64,000 nucleotides of DNA from Candidatus Leptovillus gracilis (GTDB lineage: Bacteria > Chloroflexota > Anaerolineae > Promineifilales > Promineifilaceae): positions 310,001-374,000 of the forward strand of contig JADJXA010000025.1 of NCBI GenBank assembly GCA_016716065.1, in the 5' to 3' direction. Under the pieces are notes generated by a model that was not told the origin of the DNA, ran no database searches, and saw nothing but the letters and a program-made list of their open reading frames with translations. Both the position numbers and the translations under genes were made by a program. This document shows, piece by piece, positions 37,249-47,000 of the stretch (positions are counted from its first letter, which is position 1; each line of letters starts with the position of its first letter).

Positions 37249-37443
37249 CTACTCAAACGGCCGTACCATCTCAATCTCATACACTTCCGCTAAAGAAACG
37301 TCTATCTCATCCAGTGCCTTCTGAACATCGCGTGTTATCAACGCCACTGTATCGGGCGCCAATGTCACGTCAACTTCCTGCCCCTCCATTAACTCAAGCA
37401 CGACGTGCAAAACCTTGTCTGGATTTGTATCAGCCTGTTTCAT
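37249..37443 (-). CDS. Small acidic protein coupled to the second DpdH-like ATPase
   Basis: 64 residues (MKQADTNPDKVLHVVLELMEGQEVDVTLAPDTVALITRDVQKALDEIDVSLAEVYEIEMV), beta-alpha, acidic. The start overlaps the stop of the ATPase gene (ATGA), so it is the last gene of the leftward operon. It takes the place that DpdI has after DpdH but is unrelated in size. No family is recognised. Confidence 0.6.
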   Translation of the reverse strand: MKQADTNPDKVLHVVLELMEGQEVDVTLAPDTVALITRDVQKALDEIDVSLAEVYEIEMVRPFE

Positions 37444-39884
37444 GTTTCTCGCTCCTTGTAAGATCCTTCTTCTGTTTCAACCAGATGCAGACGTAAGGCG
37501 GTGTACACATCAGGCACTAACATCCGTATCTCTTCCTGTACTTCAGGAGACACTTCCGTCAAAGCCACGCTCTCACCACGTCGCCAGGCATCAACCACCC
37601 GACTTGTGCGATCTGATAAGGTTGTAGACCCCGCCTGTTCACATTGCTCGATATAACGCTGGACCTGGCTCAATACGTTGGCTAACGGCCGTCCCTCCAG
37701 CAAATAATCCTTGTCTATTTCTGACACATCCATCTGGGCCAATCTGGAAAACCACGTCTCATAAGGTACGTCTTTCAACAATTGCCCAATGAGAACACTA
37801 TCGTAAAACCCCTGACGCAACTCGAAAAAATCATCGAACAGAAACTGAAATGCCTGCCAGCTCCTGTCACTGATTTGTTCATGCCGCCACCGATAACGCT
37901 GATGCGTGTCATTGACCCAACACCAGAAATCAGCAGGAAAACCTGGTAAACGGTAGGCTCCTTCGCCTTTGACAACCAGGGCAAATGTTTGCAATACTAA
38001 CGCCAGCAGCTCCACCTTCATACCCAACTGAGTCTCAAGATCAAGCCTTACACGTTGGCGATAGTTGTCTGCTGTCATTTGCAAAGAGACAAGCTCTTTG
38101 GCCGTCGCCAATTGTTCTTGTAACTTTTTCGTTTCACTGCCGGTCGCTGTTCCGTACCGGCATAAGTCGAAAGCTATCATGCCAATATCGCGCGTTAGCG
38201 CGATGCCATCCTGTGCTTCATCTACTCCTTCCAGATAAATGGGCAGGCGCACATCCAGATACGTTTTGCGCCAGCGTAGCGCGCCACGCGGCTTGGCTAC
38301 ATGCTCCCGATATATCCAGTCAATGGGCTGCACAGTGCGCAGCCAACGTGCCGCACCCTGACGCAAGGACCGCAGCATCTGCCGGTTGACCGACTTGCCC
38401 AGAAGCCAGTCTCTAACAACCATCTGGCTTTCGTCCTCAATGATCAGGCTGCTCGTTGCTTCGCGGGGCTGGTAAAAACGAATGAGAGGCTCAACGGGAA
38501 TTGCCCTTTGTTCTGCGGTAATGGCGAAGGCCAGCAGCAGAGTTCCCGGCAGAGCAATCAGATTATCACTGTCTGGCTCCAACAAAGGTCCGTAAAACTC
38601 GCACAAACGCGCCAGACGACTGTCTTCCACTCTGGCGATATATTCCGGCCGAGCGAAATCTACCAGCACATCCAACGGGTCTTCACCCGTGGTAGTGCGC
38701 CGCAATATCTCGTGCAGATACCGAACAAAATACCGTACTTTCCCTTTACCCGCAGGCAAAGCGCGGTAAATGCGCACCAGCGCTTCCCGCGTGAATGGGA
38801 AATAGGGCAGGCCCGGTACAGTGTTGTCATTCATCTCTGTCAGATAGCGAGATGCAAACTCATCACAGTTTGCTTCGGTTAAGACGTAAGACTCCTTGCC
38901 CGTTTCATCTGACAACCACATTTTCCCGACACGGTCATCTATCGTGTCCAGATGGCTGATGCGCTGCAACAATCCGCGGCCGCGCAAGCTATCTTCAAAC
39001 GCGGCTGGCGTTAGCCCTAAAACAACGTCCCAGTTACCTGCTTCCAACGTCAGGAGGTAATCCAGTAGATCAGTGGCAAAGATATTAAGGGATTGCACCA
39101 AATCGTCCACCAGCAAAAGAGGCCGCTGTCCCTGTTCTGCCTGACAATGATACGAAATACGCTGCATCGTTTCAGCCAGCGATAGACCTTCCAGCAGATG
39201 GTCACGAAAAGCGGTGGTCAATTGATGACGGAACTGTTCGTAAGCTACCGGAACGGGCAGGGATGTTTCTCGAAGAATAGCCGACCAGGTTTCCTGACCA
39301 ATCAGCTCCACGCCCATAGACTCGTCTATATCTCCTGGTTCAAACGCCAGGATTCTGTCTACGTGTGGTTGCAGCGCATTCAGCAAGCGGTAGAAAAGAG
39401 CGTTGATCAGGTCATCCGAATCGAGAAGGTTCTCCAGAGCGAACAAGAGAATCATTTTAGTGACCGTGCGCGATTTCTGCCGAGCGGCACTCCAGCGCTG
39501 TGTCGTCGTTTCGTTGAGAAACTGATTGGGCAACAAAGTCAGGAAACGATTGACGATGCTAAGAACATCTAGCTCATGGCGCGAAATACGCACCATTACC
39601 TGGCCCCGCTGCGGTTCTTCCTGGAGGATGCGCGTCTCTAGCCATTTAATCAGCTCCGATTTTCCCGATCCCGGGGCGCCGTACAACACCCAGATGCGGT
39701 TGCCCAAACCATTCTGTTGCCCCAGAACACGCCGCAGTAACGCATCCTCTGTCAACATTTCGAGATGGCCGTTAGGCTGATAGCTGCGCATGGTCATGGG
39801 ATAGTGGGTGCGCAAAAAGAGATCGGCGCCCAATAAATACCGTTGGTCGGCAGTGGGCGCAAAGATAGATAGGTTACTACTCAA
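37440..39884 (-). CDS. Second DpdH-like P-loop ATPase
   Basis: 814 residues if the TTG at 39884 is used. That codon overlaps the preceding stop (TTGA) and follows GGGTGGGG; upstream in-frame sequence lies inside the preceding gene. Walker A YGAPGSGKS near 69-76, Walker B LLLVDDL near 252, and a sensor region (VVLGLTPAAFEDSL) that parallels DpdH (VVGITDAYFKDSF), followed in both by a FASRYL/IASRYL helix. The remaining two thirds are helical. It is preceded by a DpdG-like gene, so the G-H pair is duplicated in this island. Function unknown; an NTPase switch is inferred. Confidence 0.75.
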   Translation of the reverse strand: MSSNLSIFAPTADQRYLLGADLFLRTHYPMTMRSYQPNGHLEMLTEDALLRRVLGQQNGLGNRIWVLYGAPGSGKSELIKWLETRILQEEPQRGQVMVRISRHELDVLSIVNRFLTLLPNQFLNETTTQRWSAARQKSRTVTKMILLFALENLLDSDDLINALFYRLLNALQPHVDRILAFEPGDIDESMGVELIGQETWSAILRETSLPVPVAYEQFRHQLTTAFRDHLLEGLSLAETMQRISYHCQAEQGQRPLLLVDDLVQSLNIFATDLLDYLLTLEAGNWDVVLGLTPAAFEDSLRGRGLLQRISHLDTIDDRVGKMWLSDETGKESYVLTEANCDEFASRYLTEMNDNTVPGLPYFPFTREALVRIYRALPAGKGKVRYFVRYLHEILRRTTTGEDPLDVLVDFARPEYIARVEDSRLARLCEFYGPLLEPDSDNLIALPGTLLLAFAITAEQRAIPVEPLIRFYQPREATSSLIIEDESQMVVRDWLLGKSVNRQMLRSLRQGAARWLRTVQPIDWIYREHVAKPRGALRWRKTYLDVRLPIYLEGVDEAQDGIALTRDIGMIAFDLCRYGTATGSETKKLQEQLATAKELVSLQMTADNYRQRVRLDLETQLGMKVELLALVLQTFALVVKGEGAYRLPGFPADFWCWVNDTHQRYRWRHEQISDRSWQAFQFLFDDFFELRQGFYDSVLIGQLLKDVPYETWFSRLAQMDVSEIDKDYLLEGRPLANVLSQVQRYIEQCEQAGSTTLSDRTSRVVDAWRRGESVALTEVSPEVQEEIRMLVPDVYTALRLHLVETEEGSYKERET

Positions 39885-40651
39885 GCCCCACCCCCGTTGC
39901 AAAGAAGATAACGTAACCGCTGTTCCGCGAAATAGGGCTTGTTGGGTGCATCCTGATAAGGGCGCATTAAGATGTTTCGCTGCTGATGTAAGTACCACAA
40001 CGGCTGACCAACTGCGTGCGCCAGGTTGCCGGTTTGTGTCTGGTGGGGTAAATAGCCCGCCAGGTGCTCTTCCAAAAAGTCCTGGATAAACCCCTCGCGT
40101 CTATCCCACACGACGAGAATTTCTTGTAACAGGGTGGGGGAATAAACGCATTGAAACCCATCGCCGATGCGTCGCCCTATACCCAGGTAAGCCATTACTC
40201 GTTTCCAGGAACGGATTTTTTCCTGACTGAGACCGCCTAACTCAGCGACAGGTCGCAACTTGTTCGCCTCGGTGTGAACGTCACTCACGTACAGATGATT
40301 CGGTTTGATAAAAAGCTCTTGTAGCAGCAGCAAGTACAACGAATCTAATTCGTGGTTAGGCGTGATTTTTCGACTGGCAAGCGCCTGCAAACGAGCAATC
40401 ACGGTTAACCGGAAGGAGGTTGTTGGCCTTTCCGGTTCCCCCAGACAAAACCCATCGCGGTCTTCGATCAGAAAAGCGGCGACGAGAAAGGAGAGAGCGT
40501 CGTCAATGCTTTGGGGTGAAACAGCTCGCTTGTCTTTATAGTCTGGAAGACAGGCCTGATAAATCGCCTGGCGCGAGACCGGCTTCGTATTCTGAGCCAC
40601 AAAGGTGTAGACGACTTCCAGTTCTGGACCGGATACAGGACGAAATAGCAT
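39881..40651 (-). CDS. Second DpdG-like winged-helix protein
   Basis: 256 residues. The N-terminus (SGPELEVVYTFVAQNTKPVSRQAIYQACLP...IDDALSFLVAAFLIEDRDGFCLG) reads as a winged helix with an HTH and a wing strand, as in DpdG at 25578. The C-terminal half is helical. It is translationally coupled to the ATPase gene and transcribed divergently from the second TGT gene, sharing a 94-bp promoter region with operator 3. Homology to DpdG is inferred from order and domain pattern, not from clear identity. Confidence 0.65.
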   Translation of the reverse strand: MLFRPVSGPELEVVYTFVAQNTKPVSRQAIYQACLPDYKDKRAVSPQSIDDALSFLVAAFLIEDRDGFCLGEPERPTTSFRLTVIARLQALASRKITPNHELDSLYLLLLQELFIKPNHLYVSDVHTEANKLRPVAELGGLSQEKIRSWKRVMAYLGIGRRIGDGFQCVYSPTLLQEILVVWDRREGFIQDFLEEHLAGYLPHQTQTGNLAHAVGQPLWYLHQQRNILMRPYQDAPNKPYFAEQRLRYLLCNGGGA

Positions 40652-40674
40652 GATCTCTCCAGGTTAGCGAACCA

Positions 40675-40737
40675 TTGACGCAGATCGCTACGTGTGCTAG
40701 TTTACACAGTGGTTAACGTGTTCGCAATAAAGAACAA
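40675..40737 (+). promoter_or_regulatory. Promoter region and operator 3 upstream of the second TGT gene
   Basis: TTGACG (40675-40680) and TAGTTT (40698-40703) are 17 bp apart, a plausible but weak promoter. The operator GTGTTC-GCAATAAA-GAACAA (40718-40737) has the half-sites and 8-bp spacing of operators 1 and 2 and lies eight bases before the ATG, where binding would block the gene. Confidence 0.6.
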
Positions 40738-40745
40738 GATGTGAC

Positions 40746-41645
40746 ATGGACTTCTACGTAAGTTGGTATCCCGGAGATCCCCTTTATCCCGTCTACGATC
40801 CAGATTGCGCCTTACTGGTGAGTATTACGTCGGTGGCTCAAGACTGGACAATTGATCGTCTGGCAACGCTTCCGCGCCGACTGCTGATAGATAGCGGTGG
40901 TTACCGCTTTGCGATTGCCCCTGACGATGCTTTATCACCCAAGCAAGTGCTACAAAGGCAACTGGCGCTGCTGAACGGGGCGACAATTCCGACGATCATC
41001 TGCGCTCGTGATTATCCCCTACTCGACAAATCTATCAGCCCCAATGAGCGGGATAAAAGTATTACCCAAACAATAGCCTTTGCTTATGAGCTAAAGACTC
41101 TTATTAACCAGAATGGACTGGAACACCACGTTACACCGATGGCCGTTATCCAGGGCAATGATGAGGATTCATTGGCTTACTGTGCCAGAGAGTTGCAGGC
41201 TATCGGCTTTCCCTTGTACGGGATAGGTTCACTGGCGGAGTTACGAAAGCACAACCTGATTATGGAACGAGTGAAGGTTGTGGCCAACATCATTGGCCCG
41301 GAGAAGCTGCACATCTTTGGTATCGGCGCAGTGCAAACAGCGCAGACTTTCCAGAAAATGGGTATCCACTCCCTTGATTCTTCACGACCGGCTAAAGCCG
41401 CCGCTTACAATGAGGTTCTTTACAGTAATCCCTATCGTCGTTTTGGGATTTTGGAACCTCCGTCAATTCCGCTAAAAGGTCGCATTGCGCCGCATAAACG
41501 ATTAAGCGCTCCTTTGCACTGCCACTGCCCCATATGCCAGGAAGATGCAACACGGATATTGGGTGTCGGCAAGCGTAGCCATATCCGCGACCGGGCCTTG
41601 CACAACTATTACCATCTCAAAAAGGCTTTTCTTAGCCAAAACTAA
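40746..41645 (+). CDS. Second TGT-family (DpdA-like) transglycosylase
   Basis: 299 residues, shorter than DpdA. The TGT fingerprint is complete: LLIDSGGYRF (Asp49), MAVIQGN, YGIGSLAE, LHIFGIGA, nucleophile Asp211 in SLDSSRPA, zinc ligands CHCPIC (Cys259, 261, 264) and a late His. It is immediately followed by queC and a precursor transporter, so it most likely uses preQ0 or a related base. The acceptor may be DNA, as for DpdA, since RNA TGT enzymes are longer and more conserved. It may insert at another sequence or strand, or act with the first enzyme. Confidence 0.85.
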   Translation: MDFYVSWYPGDPLYPVYDPDCALLVSITSVAQDWTIDRLATLPRRLLIDSGGYRFAIAPDDALSPKQVLQRQLALLNGATIPTIICARDYPLLDKSISPNERDKSITQTIAFAYELKTLINQNGLEHHVTPMAVIQGNDEDSLAYCARELQAIGFPLYGIGSLAELRKHNLIMERVKVVANIIGPEKLHIFGIGAVQTAQTFQKMGIHSLDSSRPAKAAAYNEVLYSNPYRRFGILEPPSIPLKGRIAPHKRLSAPLHCHCPICQEDATRILGVGKRSHIRDRALHNYYHLKKAFLSQN

Positions 41646-41675
41646 GTCCCTGCCATTCGTCCATCTCACTGTTAC

Positions 41676-41684
41676 TGCTATAAT
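41676..41684 (+). promoter_or_regulatory. Extended -10 promoter in the queC leader
   Basis: TGCTATAAT is an extended -10 element with a perfect TATAAT. It would give a leader of about 175 nt before the queC start. I looked for a preQ1 aptamer in the leader and saw no convincing one. Confidence 0.4.
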
Positions 41685-41865
41685 CAGTTTCATGCCGGTG
41701 GCAGAAAAGGGTTACACGACCCGTACCCGGCTTACCAAAACTGCGGTATTTTGTGCCCCGTTTCCTTTCTACCGCAACAAAGTCTTGGCTTGTCACAATG
41801 CCTGCTGCTGCTCCGGCAGTTGTCACGCAGTGGCAAGCGTCAGCACGACAAGGAAGTGAACAAAT

Positions 41866-42534
41866 ATGATAGATTCAGTCGTCATTGTCAGTGGGGGAAT
41901 GGACAGCGTGACCCTGCTGCACTATTTGATCAAAATAGAAAAGCGTAACCCGGCGGTAATCACCTTTGGTTACGGACAAAAACATGACAAGGAAATTGAG
42001 TACGCCAGGGCACAGGCAACCGCGCTTGGTTGCGAGAACCATCTGGTGCTAGATTTAGCGCTGCTGCGTCCGCTCTTTGCCAACTCGGCATTGGTATCAC
42101 TGGAAACGGCCGTGCCCAACATCCAGGATGTTCTTGGCGATCCACAGCCACCAACCTATGTCCCTAACCGCAACATGATTTTCCTGGCTCTTGCTGCTGC
42201 TTTCGCTGAAACGCAAGACGTCAGCGATATTTTTTATGGCGCACAACGCCACGATGTATACGGATATTGGGATACGACTCCTCAATTCCTGGAGCAATTG
42301 AACCAGGTTTATAAACTCAATCGCCGAACGCCGGTGACAATCCTTGCTCCTTTCGTTCAGTATTCCAAAGCAGATATTTTGCGTCAGGGTCTCGAAATGG
42401 GTGTGGATTACGGCCTCACCTGGTCTTGTTACGAAGGGCGCGAGATGGCTTGCGGCCAATGTCCCACTTGCGCCGAAAGACTCAAAGCCTTTGAGGAAAT
42501 GGGCCTGATGGACCCCTTGCCTTATGCAGTATGA
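41866..42534 (+). CDS. queC: QueC, 7-cyano-7-deazaguanine (preQ0) synthase
   Basis: 222 residues, family-typical length. N-terminal PP-loop VIVSGGMDSVT (ATP pyrophosphatase), the conserved YVPNRNMIFLALAAAFAE, and a C-terminal zinc motif (SCYEGREMACGQCPTCAERLKAF). It converts 7-carboxy-7-deazaguanine to preQ0 with ammonia and ATP. QueD, QueE and FolE are not in the window, so the upstream steps come from elsewhere. Placed between a TGT enzyme and a precursor transporter, it supplies base for DNA insertion. Confidence 0.96.
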   Translation: MIDSVVIVSGGMDSVTLLHYLIKIEKRNPAVITFGYGQKHDKEIEYARAQATALGCENHLVLDLALLRPLFANSALVSLETAVPNIQDVLGDPQPPTYVPNRNMIFLALAAAFAETQDVSDIFYGAQRHDVYGYWDTTPQFLEQLNQVYKLNRRTPVTILAPFVQYSKADILRQGLEMGVDYGLTWSCYEGREMACGQCPTCAERLKAFEEMGLMDPLPYAV

Positions 42535-42658
42535 TGGCGCGCCTTTTGGCAAGAGTGTCCCGATTGTGATGTGCTTGATGATTGCCTGACAGCAGCAGTG
42601 ATCTGGACACTCTCAACTTAGCGAAGCAAACCGAAACATAATTCTGAAGGAGAAAGGT

Positions 42659-43171
42659 ATGATTTACGTTGTCATGTATCTGGTGGCGATTGTTCTGGCG
42701 AATTTGACGGTGGCCGCTTTTGGCCCCAACATGGTCATCATCAATGCTTTTCTGTTCATCGGGTTGGATCTGACAGCGCGAGACCGGCTACATGATGCCT
42801 GGCGGGGCAATCGTTTATTCGTGAAGATGGCTGCTTTAATCGCCGTCGGATCCCTACTGTCCTGGGTACTCAATCGTAACGCAGGACAGATTGCGCTGGC
42901 TTCATTCGTTGCTTTTGCCGCCGCCGCTACGGTAGACGCTGTCGTCTATCATGTGTTGGGCAAATACCCTCGTTGGTTGCGTATCAATGGCAGTAATATT
43001 CCCAGCGCTCTGGTTGATTCGTTGGTCTTTCCTACTTTGGCGTTTGGCGCTTTTCTGCCGTCTATTGTTTTGGGCCAGTTCATTGCCAAGGTGCTTGGAG
43101 GATTTGTATGGTCTCTGGTTTTTCGGTGGACAGAGCAGCGGACAATGGCTAAAGCCAAACAGCCAAGTTAA
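42659..43171 (+). CDS. YhhQ/VUT-family queuosine-precursor transporter
   Basis: 170 residues, five to six membrane spans. The signature IINAFLFIGLDLTARDRLHDAWRG and the later GSNIPSALVDSLVFPTLAFG match the VUT/YhhQ (DUF165-like) family, which imports preQ0 or preQ1. GGAGAAAGG precedes the ATG. Together with QueC it suggests that the island secures its own preQ0 pool by import as well as synthesis. Confidence 0.85.
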   Translation: MIYVVMYLVAIVLANLTVAAFGPNMVIINAFLFIGLDLTARDRLHDAWRGNRLFVKMAALIAVGSLLSWVLNRNAGQIALASFVAFAAAATVDAVVYHVLGKYPRWLRINGSNIPSALVDSLVFPTLAFGAFLPSIVLGQFIAKVLGGFVWSLVFRWTEQRTMAKAKQPS

Positions 43172-43279
43172 TATAACCAACAGGGCTTGAGGGCTGCAAT
43201 CCATCATCTGCCTGTTTTCCTATCGCCAACGATGAAATAGCGTATCCTGGTAAACGGCCGTTTGTCTTCAACTCCTTTA

Positions 43280-43723
43280 CTAAACCGCCGATTTTGACCC
43301 GATGTACATCATAATTTGCTGCATCAGTTCCACCCAGGAAACTCCATTCACCGTCACTTTTGAAATCGGCCATAGGAAACGCGGCGCCCAGTGACGCCGG
43401 GAATGGGTCGGGATGTCAATGATGATGTGCAAAGCCCAGGCTCCAAGCACGCGACGTGGCAAACGGCCGTTTCGCCAATAGATAAACCAGGCCACCAGGA
43501 CGAGCAAAGGCAGGCTATGGAAGACGTGATGCCCTCCTTCCATCCAGGTAGGCGGATCCGGCCATTCTTGAGTTTTTAATGCCAATCCTAACTGACCCCG
43601 CCTTATTACCCAGGCGGGATACGTCAGGTAGAACGGCGCGTCGGGCAAGACACCAGCCAGGAGTACAATTGGCTCTCGCCCAAAAACTTTTGCGGTAACT
43701 ATAAGGTGAGTCAAGGGATCCAT
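43280..43723 (-). CDS. YdjM-like membrane-bound metal-dependent hydrolase family protein
   Basis: 147 residues. MDPLTHLIVTAKVFG, then LLAGVLPDAPFYLTYPAWV, HHVFHSLPLLVLVAWFIYWR and WALHIIIDIPTHS give the spaced His/Asp residues of the YdjM/PF04307 integral membrane putative hydrolases, with about three spans. The C-terminus is soluble. It lies between the Dpd island and the DGR block and has no obvious link to either. The 255 bp beyond it (43724-43978) hold one ACGGCCGT and hairpin element E4. Confidence 0.65.
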   Translation of the reverse strand: MDPLTHLIVTAKVFGREPIVLLAGVLPDAPFYLTYPAWVIRRGQLGLALKTQEWPDPPTWMEGGHHVFHSLPLLVLVAWFIYWRNGRLPRRVLGAWALHIIIDIPTHSRRHWAPRFLWPISKVTVNGVSWVELMQQIMMYIGSKSAV

Positions 43724-43930
43724 GACTGCCTTTTTCCATTTGTCTCGTTGTCGCCAAGCGGTACGTCAGCGTCTGGTCGGGCCAAACAATCCGCCTGGTG
43801 TGCTTTCGTCCATAAACCGGGCGGAGTGAAGGTCGTTTCATTCTGCCCGGAAAAGGGCAACGGCCGTTTCCATCCTTTCATAGGTGTAACCATGGGCTCC
43901 CAATCCAAACAAAGTTGGTGGAACGTGCTA

Positions 43931-44000
43931 CCGCGCGAGAAGAGGGCGGGCGCGTTTGCAGCAAACGACCCCTACCGGTCACCCGCCGGGAACACTGGTC
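43931..44000 (-). repeat. VR-downstream hairpin element E4 (variant)
   Basis: Shares CGCGAGAAGAGGGCGGG, CCCTACCGGTC-CCCGCC and GAAC-TGGTCAGTGGCC with the elements at 50703, 54098 and 57512. Here the hairpin loop is enlarged by a GTTTGCAGCAAAC palindrome and the A/T palindrome is missing. It overlaps the target stop codon. Confidence 0.7.
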
Positions 44001-47000
44001 AGTGGCCTTGATGAGATGGCCACCACCACCCGAAAACCGAGATAGGCGGCTCGGAGGTCTGGGTTAAGGTTGTAGCGGAAGGCCGCGCGCGCGAGGTCCG
44101 GGCCGCGGTGCCACGAACCGCCGCGCAACACGCGGGAGTCCCGGCTTTGGTCTACGCCATCCGCTTCCGGTTCGCCATATTTGTTCCGACACCATTCCCA
44201 TACATTGCCGCTCAGGTCATATAGTTCCAACGCCTCATTTTTACCGGATGGATACAAGCCAACGGCCGTTGGCTGCCCAATCCTCCCCTCGTCTATGTTC
44301 GCCCAGTCTGTGTTAAAGCGGCTGCCCCAGGGGTAAAAACGGCCGTCAGGATACCTTGCCGCCGCTTCCCACTCAAACTCATGCGGCAGACGAATGTCCA
44401 TCTCTAGCTTATCGCTCAGCCAGCGGCAAAAGGCCACCGCCTGATACCAGCTTACCGTCTCGCGGGGATGATTGGCGTAAGGAAATTCGGGTTCAGAAAA
44501 CTGTCGTTCGTCATCGGGCATACCATCCCACCACTTCGGTTCATCCCGGTCGGGCGCATCCACAAAGCATTTAAACTGGGCGTTGGTGATGGGATAACGC
44601 GCCAAACAAATATCATGCGGGATGGTCACTTGCTGCTGTGTAAGGCTCACATAAGCCTCTTCGTCCCCTCCGATTGTGTAGCGCCCGGCTTCCAGCCAAT
44701 TTCCCCAGGCAATGTCCGGTAGCTTTACCTCGCCGCGCTCCACCACGCCTACACCGGGGCGGGTATCTTCAAGCCAGCGCCCCAAGGCGTGGCCGGCTTG
44801 GGCCCGATGCGCTGGTTTCAGGCTGCTTTCGGCCACCAACGCCGCCTCCAGCCAAGCACGCCCGCCCGCTTCCACCAGCACAAAAGGATGTTCCACCTCC
44901 TTGCCACGCACAAAACGCATGAAGTTGGTTTCATGAATGGTCTGCGCCGCCAGAACAGCGCAAAACAACTGCCATTCGGACACATCCGACCGCGGCTGCC
45001 CGGCCGTCAGCCGCTCCACCAGCGATTTCACCCGGTAAGCGTCGGCGCGTGCCTGCCCCGCCGCCAGCAAGAAAATTTCCCGCCACCAGGCGGTATCACG
45101 CTGTAACCGCCTGTACAGCCCCTCCACCGGGTCATCTGGCAGCGACCAGACGTGGGCCGCCGCCAGATACTCCTGAAACGTGCGGTGAGGGAAGACGTAG
45201 GTGAAATGCTCTCTGGCTTGCAGCAGCCCAGATCGCTGTTGGATGTAGTCCGTCACTTCTTTGGCCCGGTCGTAGCTGCCCACCAAGGGCAGCAATCCCT
45301 CCCACAATTCGTCACGGCCAATGTCGGCGGCCTGTTCATCCCGGTTGCGCTGCCCTTCCTGCCGCTCGTGGGCGGCGAAGGCGATCGCTTCCAACACGCT
45401 GCGCACCTCTTCCCGCCGCAAATCCAGGCGGGCGATGATGCCGGGTTCCACCTGCCGCGAACCATCCGGTCGCCGCACCAGTCGGTTTTCCCAATGGGAA
45501 AGGAGCAGATTGATGGCCCGGTCGTACAGGTCGGCGCGGTTTTCCGGCAGGTCTCCATATCGGCCATGTACTTGGGCCATCAGGGTGAGCAGCAGCGGGT
45601 ATTGACCCAATTCGCGCAAATGGGGCTTCGCCAGCACCGCGTCGGCCAGCCGTTTCGCCTCTTGCGCCTGCTGCGGCAAGTCCCACTTCTGGCGCGGGCC
45701 GGTGACGCGATACCACGTTTCCGTAAACTGCCGGATTTGCCCCTCCTTGAACAAGGCCAGGTCAATCACCGGAAATTGTGCTTCTGGCAGCCGCCAGGCG
45801 TCGTCTTTTTTGTAGGCATACTCGCGGCAGGTCACGATGACCTTGCAGGTGTCCAGCGGCCCGGCGAAGTCGGCGATGGTTTGTTTGATCAGGCTGCGAC
45901 GGCCGTCTACCACGCTCTCCGGCACTTCATCCAGGCCATCAAAGAAGATGACGCCACCATCCGCCAGCAGTTTTTCTTTGACAGAACTGTACGCCTCCCG
46001 GCAGCCCCAATCGGGGAAGAGCTTTTCTTCCAGGTAGCGCCAGACCAGCCCGGCTTTGGTGTCGGGCTGGTTGTCGCCTACAGTGTCGGCCAGCCAGGCG
46101 GCAAAGCGGCGCAGGACGATGCGCACCGGCAGCAGCGGCGTCTCCGGCCAATCCGGCAGAGCGGTGGGGCCACCGGCAAGGCGCTGCCGCGCCAGGGTGG
46201 TTGCCAGGTAGTTGACCAGGGTGCTTTTGCCGCCGCCGGGATAGCCGAGGATGACAACTCGTGGCAAAGCGCCGGTGACGGAAACGGCCGTGAGAGGCTG
46301 TGTCTCTTTTTCTTCTTTGGGGGAACGGCCGTGCGCTGTCTCGTCGGGGAATCTTCGCAGCGCCTCGGCCACCGTCTGGCCGGGCGCGCGCCGGATCACC
46401 TGCGTCCCCCACGCCGCGTACAGGGTGGTGAACACATCGGTCAGCCGCACCTCGCCGCCCTCGTCATCCAGGAAACGCTCATCCACTTCCGCCAGGTCCA
46501 GCCGGTTGCACTGGTCAATCAGGGTTTTCAGATAAGCCGTCTCCCAGGTCTGCTTTTCGGCGCGGCCGCCCCACTGAAACACGGTTTGCTGCTGGATGAT
46601 CTGCGGCCCGCTGACCACATTTTCGGCCACGATCCGGCCGGCCTGGATGCCTACGTGTTGGCCGGGTGAGGCTTGCAGCGCTGCCACCATTTGCCGCATC
46701 AAGACCACCATCTGCTGCTGCAAAGCGGTTTGCGCCCAGCCTTGATGCACCTGGATGATGGGTTGCAGCGCGGTTTCAGCCGCGGCCGTTTCCAGAAAGG
46801 CGGCTTCAAAGGCGGCCACCGCTTCGGGGAAGCGCAGGCCGGGCAGCGTCTCCGGGTCGTAGCCGGCCGCCTCGAATAACTCTTGCAGATCAGCCACCGA
46901 CAACCGCTGCACGCTGACCAGCCGTGCCACCTCTTTGGCCACGTCGGCCTGGCCGAAGAAGTCGGTGAAGATGTCGCTGAGCAGCGCCGTCTGTTCCGGT

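Noticed and set aside
41632..41826. 64-codon minus-strand ORF in the queC leader
   Set aside because: No recognisable motif or ribosome site, and it lies over the apparent queC promoter.
41646..41865. PreQ1 riboswitch in the queC leader
   Set aside because: No C-rich loop with downstream A-rich pseudoknot partner could be recognised; a structure-based search would be decisive.
45152..46669. 505-codon plus-strand ORF opposite NACHT target 4
   Set aside because: Antisense shadow of the NACHT domain; no motifs and no ribosome site.
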